Assembly (NCBI GenBank): GCA_031275255.1
Contig: JAISPA010000266.1
Coordinates: 1 to 5,955, forward strand
Direction of reading: 5' to 3'
DNA length: 5,955 bases
Source of the DNA: Acidaminococcales bacterium
GTDB lineage: Bacteria > Bacillota > Negativicutes > Acidaminococcales > JAISLQ01
Positions 3,599 to 5,955 of this stretch are shown piece after piece; the first letter of the stretch is position 1, and each line of letters starts with the position of its first letter. Both the position numbers and the translations under genes were made by a program. The notes beneath the pieces were generated by a model that was not told where the DNA came from, searched no databases, and was given only the letters and a program-made list of their open reading frames with translations.

Positions 3599-5955
3599 AT
3601 GCATCTTGTGGAAGTTTGTGTAAACCTGGCGGCAAGAGGGATTGACCATACCTTTACCTATCTTTTGCCGGACGCTTTGGCGGCGGATGTTGGCTGGCGC
3701 GTGTTGGTCCCTTTTGCCGGCCGCCTGACCGAGGGTTTTATCTTGAAAAAATATGAGGGCGAAGCGGGCGGGCGCGACCTTAAAACGGTCGCGCGGACGC
3801 TGGACGAGGCGCCCTGGTTTGACCGGAACATGCTTTCCTTGGCCGCCTGGCTGTCTGATTACTATTTGTGCACCATGGCGGAGGCCATGCGGCTGTTTTT
3901 ACCCGGAAAAAAAAGCACGGCAGATGAATTTTTTTATTATTTGCCTGACGATGCGGCTTGCACGGAGAACGCCGGATACGCGGGACAGCTGACCGCTTTG
4001 CTGCGCGCGGAGGGGCAAGCCGGCCGCGGCAGGATAAAAAGCCAACTCGGCTCCTTCGATCAGGCGGTTATCGGCGAACTGGTCAGCCGTAATGTCATCG
4101 CGCGAAGCAGGACGGTTGCGGATAAATTTAAGAAAAAATTGGCCGTATTGGTCAAGCCGCTTGACGGGCTGAAAAACTATTTGGCCGCACACCCTGAATG
4201 CCGGGCGGCGAGAAAAAAAGCCGTAGAGATTTTGGCGCAAAATCCAGACGGCCTTTTGACGGACGATCTCAGGCGGCGGGGAGTTGCGCTTGACACCTTA
4301 AAACGTATGCGCGACACAGGGCTGGTCGTTTTTGCCGGGCAGCGGGTCGTGCGCAACAGCTATAACGCGGCCGTTGAGGGCAGGGACCGGGTCGCTTTAA
4401 ATGAGGAACAGGAAATGGCGGCCGGCCGGGTCAGGCAAAGCGTAAAAAAAGGCGCGGGCGGGGTTTTCCTGCTCTACGGCGTTACCGGCAGCGGAAAAAC
4501 CGAGGTTTATATGGAAATCGCGGAAGCCGTCTATGAAAAGGGGGGGCAGACGCTTTTGCTGACGCCGGAAATCGCGCTGACCGGACAGCTCATTCGCCGC
4601 TTCAAAGAGCGGTTTCCTGATAATGTGCTGGTTTTTCACAGCCGGCTTTCGCTCAATGAACGCATGGATGTTTTTGAAGAGATCAAAAAAGGCGGGCCTT
4701 GCATATTGATCGGCGCGCGTTCAGCTCTTTTCGCGCCTTTCGCCGCGCTGGGGGCGGTCATTGTTGACGAGGAGCACGAATACAGTTACAAGCAGGAAGA
4801 ACGGCCTTGCTATCACGCGCGGACGGTTGCGGAAAAACTGGCGGGCATAAACAGCGCCCCGCTCGTGCTGGGGAGCGCGACGCCGAGCCTGGAGAGCTAC
4901 TGCAAGGCGTTAAACGGCGAATACGCTATGCTGAAACTAAAAAAGCGGCCAAAGCAGGCTGTTTTGCCCGAAGTCGTGGTCGCCGACATGGCAAAAGAGA
5001 TCAAAGACGGCAACAAAGGCGTGCTCTCGTCAACGCTAACCGAGCGTCTGCGGCTTTTGGCGGCGAAGAAGGAACAGGCGATTATTCTCTTAAACAGGCG
5101 GGGTTTCGCCACCTTTGTCCTGTGCCGTGATTGCGGCTATGTGGAAAGATGCGGACAGTGCGCCGTTTCCCTGGTCTACCATCAGGAAGGCGGCCTGCTG
5201 CGCTGCCATTATTGCGGTTATACGAAGGAAGCGCCGGCGGAATGTCCGGAATGCAGGAGCCGCCGGATAAGATTTTTCGGGACGGGGACGCAAAAGGCGC
5301 AAACGCAGTTGGCGGAGCTTATGCCGTCTTTGCGGGTAATACGCATGGATCAGGATACAACCGGGCGAAAAATGGCGCATGACAAAATTCTCGACGCTTT
5401 TCGCCGGGGCGAATACGATCTGCTTCTGGGGACGCAGATGGTCGCCAAGGGACACGATGTTCAAAATGTAACGCTTGTCGGCGTGTTGGCGGCCGACGCT
5501 CTTATCAATTTGCCGGATTTTCGCGCGAATGAACGCGCTTTCGCGTTGCTGGCGCAGGCGGCCGGCCGGGCGGGACGCGGCGCGAAAAAAGGAACGGTGG
5601 TTTTGCAGGCGTACGAAACGCGGCATCCGGTCATAGAATACGCCCGCCATCACGACTATGCCGGTTTCGCCGGCTACGAACTCAAATGCCGGGAAGAACT
5701 TTTTTATCCTCCTTATTCTTACGTCATAAAAATCAGCGTTGCCGGCAAAACTCAGCAGGACAGCGCCGGCAAGGCGGCGGAAATTTTCCGCGCGCTTAAG
5801 AACCTCCGCCTGCCGGCGGCGCGGCTGGAAATAAACGGGCCGTTTCCGGGCATGGTGGAAAAAGTGCGGGGTCTTTATAAAATGCTGATAATTATAAAAA
5901 CAGACCGGCCGGATTTGGTAAAACAGGAATTGAGCGCCGACCGGGCAAGTTATAA
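3599..5955 (+). CDS. priA: Primosomal protein N' (PriA replication-restart helicase), 3'-partial
   Basis: PriA is a superfamily 2 DNA helicase that recognises stalled or repaired replication forks and reloads the replicative helicase. The frame is open from the ATG at 3599 to the window edge: 785 codons plus two bases, with no stop. The N-terminus (MHLVEVCVNLAARGIDHTFT) fits the family's 3'-DNA-binding domain. Helicase motifs, in order, are Walker A GVTGSGKT at 294-301, PEIALT at 323-328, the DEEH box at 390-393, GSATPS at 425-430, GTQMVAKGHD at 611-620 and QAAGRAGRG at 653-661. All eight zinc-binding cysteines are present: 509, 512, 518, 521, 536, 539, 549 and 552. The C-terminal domain is visible (YPPYSYVIKI and GPFPGMVEKVRGLY), so probably only a short tail is missing. 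It is preceded by its own candidate promoter. By gene orders known in Negativicutes, def and fmt may follow. The product name is secure. Confidence 0.98.
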   Translation, partial: MHLVEVCVNLAARGIDHTFTYLLPDALAADVGWRVLVPFAGRLTEGFILKKYEGEAGGRDLKTVARTLDEAPWFDRNMLSLAAWLSDYYLCTMAEAMRLFLPGKKSTADEFFYYLPDDAACTENAGYAGQLTALLRAEGQAGRGRIKSQLGSFDQAVIGELVSRNVIARSRTVADKFKKKLAVLVKPLDGLKNYLAAHPECRAARKKAVEILAQNPDGLLTDDLRRRGVALDTLKRMRDTGLVVFAGQRVVRNSYNAAVEGRDRVALNEEQEMAAGRVRQSVKKGAGGVFLLYGVTGSGKTEVYMEIAEAVYEKGGQTLLLTPEIALTGQLIRRFKERFPDNVLVFHSRLSLNERMDVFEEIKKGGPCILIGARSALFAPFAALGAVIVDEEHEYSYKQEERPCYHARTVAEKLAGINSAPLVLGSATPSLESYCKALNGEYAMLKLKKRPKQAVLPEVVVADMAKEIKDGNKGVLSSTLTERLRLLAAKKEQAIILLNRRGFATFVLCRDCGYVERCGQCAVSLVYHQEGGLLRCHYCGYTKEAPAECPECRSRRIRFFGTGTQKAQTQLAELMPSLRVIRMDQDTTGRKMAHDKILDAFRRGEYDLLLGTQMVAKGHDVQNVTLVGVLAADALINLPDFRANERAFALLAQAAGRAGRGAKKGTVVLQAYETRHPVIEYARHHDYAGFAGYELKCREELFYPPYSYVIKISVAGKTQQDSAGKAAEIFRALKNLRLPAARLEINGPFPGMVEKVRGLYKMLIIIKTDRPDLVKQELSADRASY

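Noticed and set aside
4807..5382. Plus-strand frames of 107 and 83 codons
   Set aside because: Both are out-of-frame readings inside priA, whose own frame is uninterrupted through the region and carries the zinc-binding cysteines.
3899..5653. Several minus-strand frames of 71 to 187 codons
   Set aside because: All are antisense to priA, with arginine-rich translations and no recognisable domain.

Overview
The window most likely comes from a Negativicutes bacterium (the diderm, LPS-bearing Firmicutes such as Veillonella, Selenomonas, Sporomusa or Acidaminococcus relatives). Two things point there. The left edge carries the end of an OmpM-type SLH-domain porin, an outer-membrane protein characteristic of this class. 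Next to it are Firmicutes-style features: an S-box (SAM-I) riboswitch controlling metK by transcription termination, and a metK to priA gene order that I recall as common in Negativicutes. The genus cannot be fixed from the sequence. Base composition is moderately GC-rich, with AT-rich promoter patches.

Layout, left to right. (1) 1-1020: 3' portion of an OmpM-like porin gene, closed by a perfect 14-bp GC hairpin at 1061-1093. (2) 1094-1288: spacer with no gene that I can support. (3) 1289-1500: a sigma-A type promoter followed by a complete SAM-I riboswitch with overlapping antiterminator and terminator. (4) 1524-2717: metK, S-adenosylmethionine synthetase, complete, followed by a strong terminator at 2745-2776. 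(5) 2777-3588: about 810 bp without a recognisable gene. It holds several hairpins, a weak terminator-like structure and a candidate promoter for priA. This is the least explained part of the window. (6) 3599-5955: priA, primosomal replication-restart helicase N', open to the right edge and therefore 3'-partial; 785 codons are visible with all helicase and zinc motifs.

How the parts work together: metK makes SAM, and its leader RNA senses SAM and terminates transcription when SAM is plentiful, a simple product-feedback loop. The porin and priA are functionally unrelated neighbours, each apparently in its own transcription unit. I found no mobile element, CRISPR array, tRNA or rRNA. I do not see convincing evidence of a previously undescribed system. 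The best candidates for a second look are the metK-priA spacer and the very compact architecture of the riboswitch expression platform.
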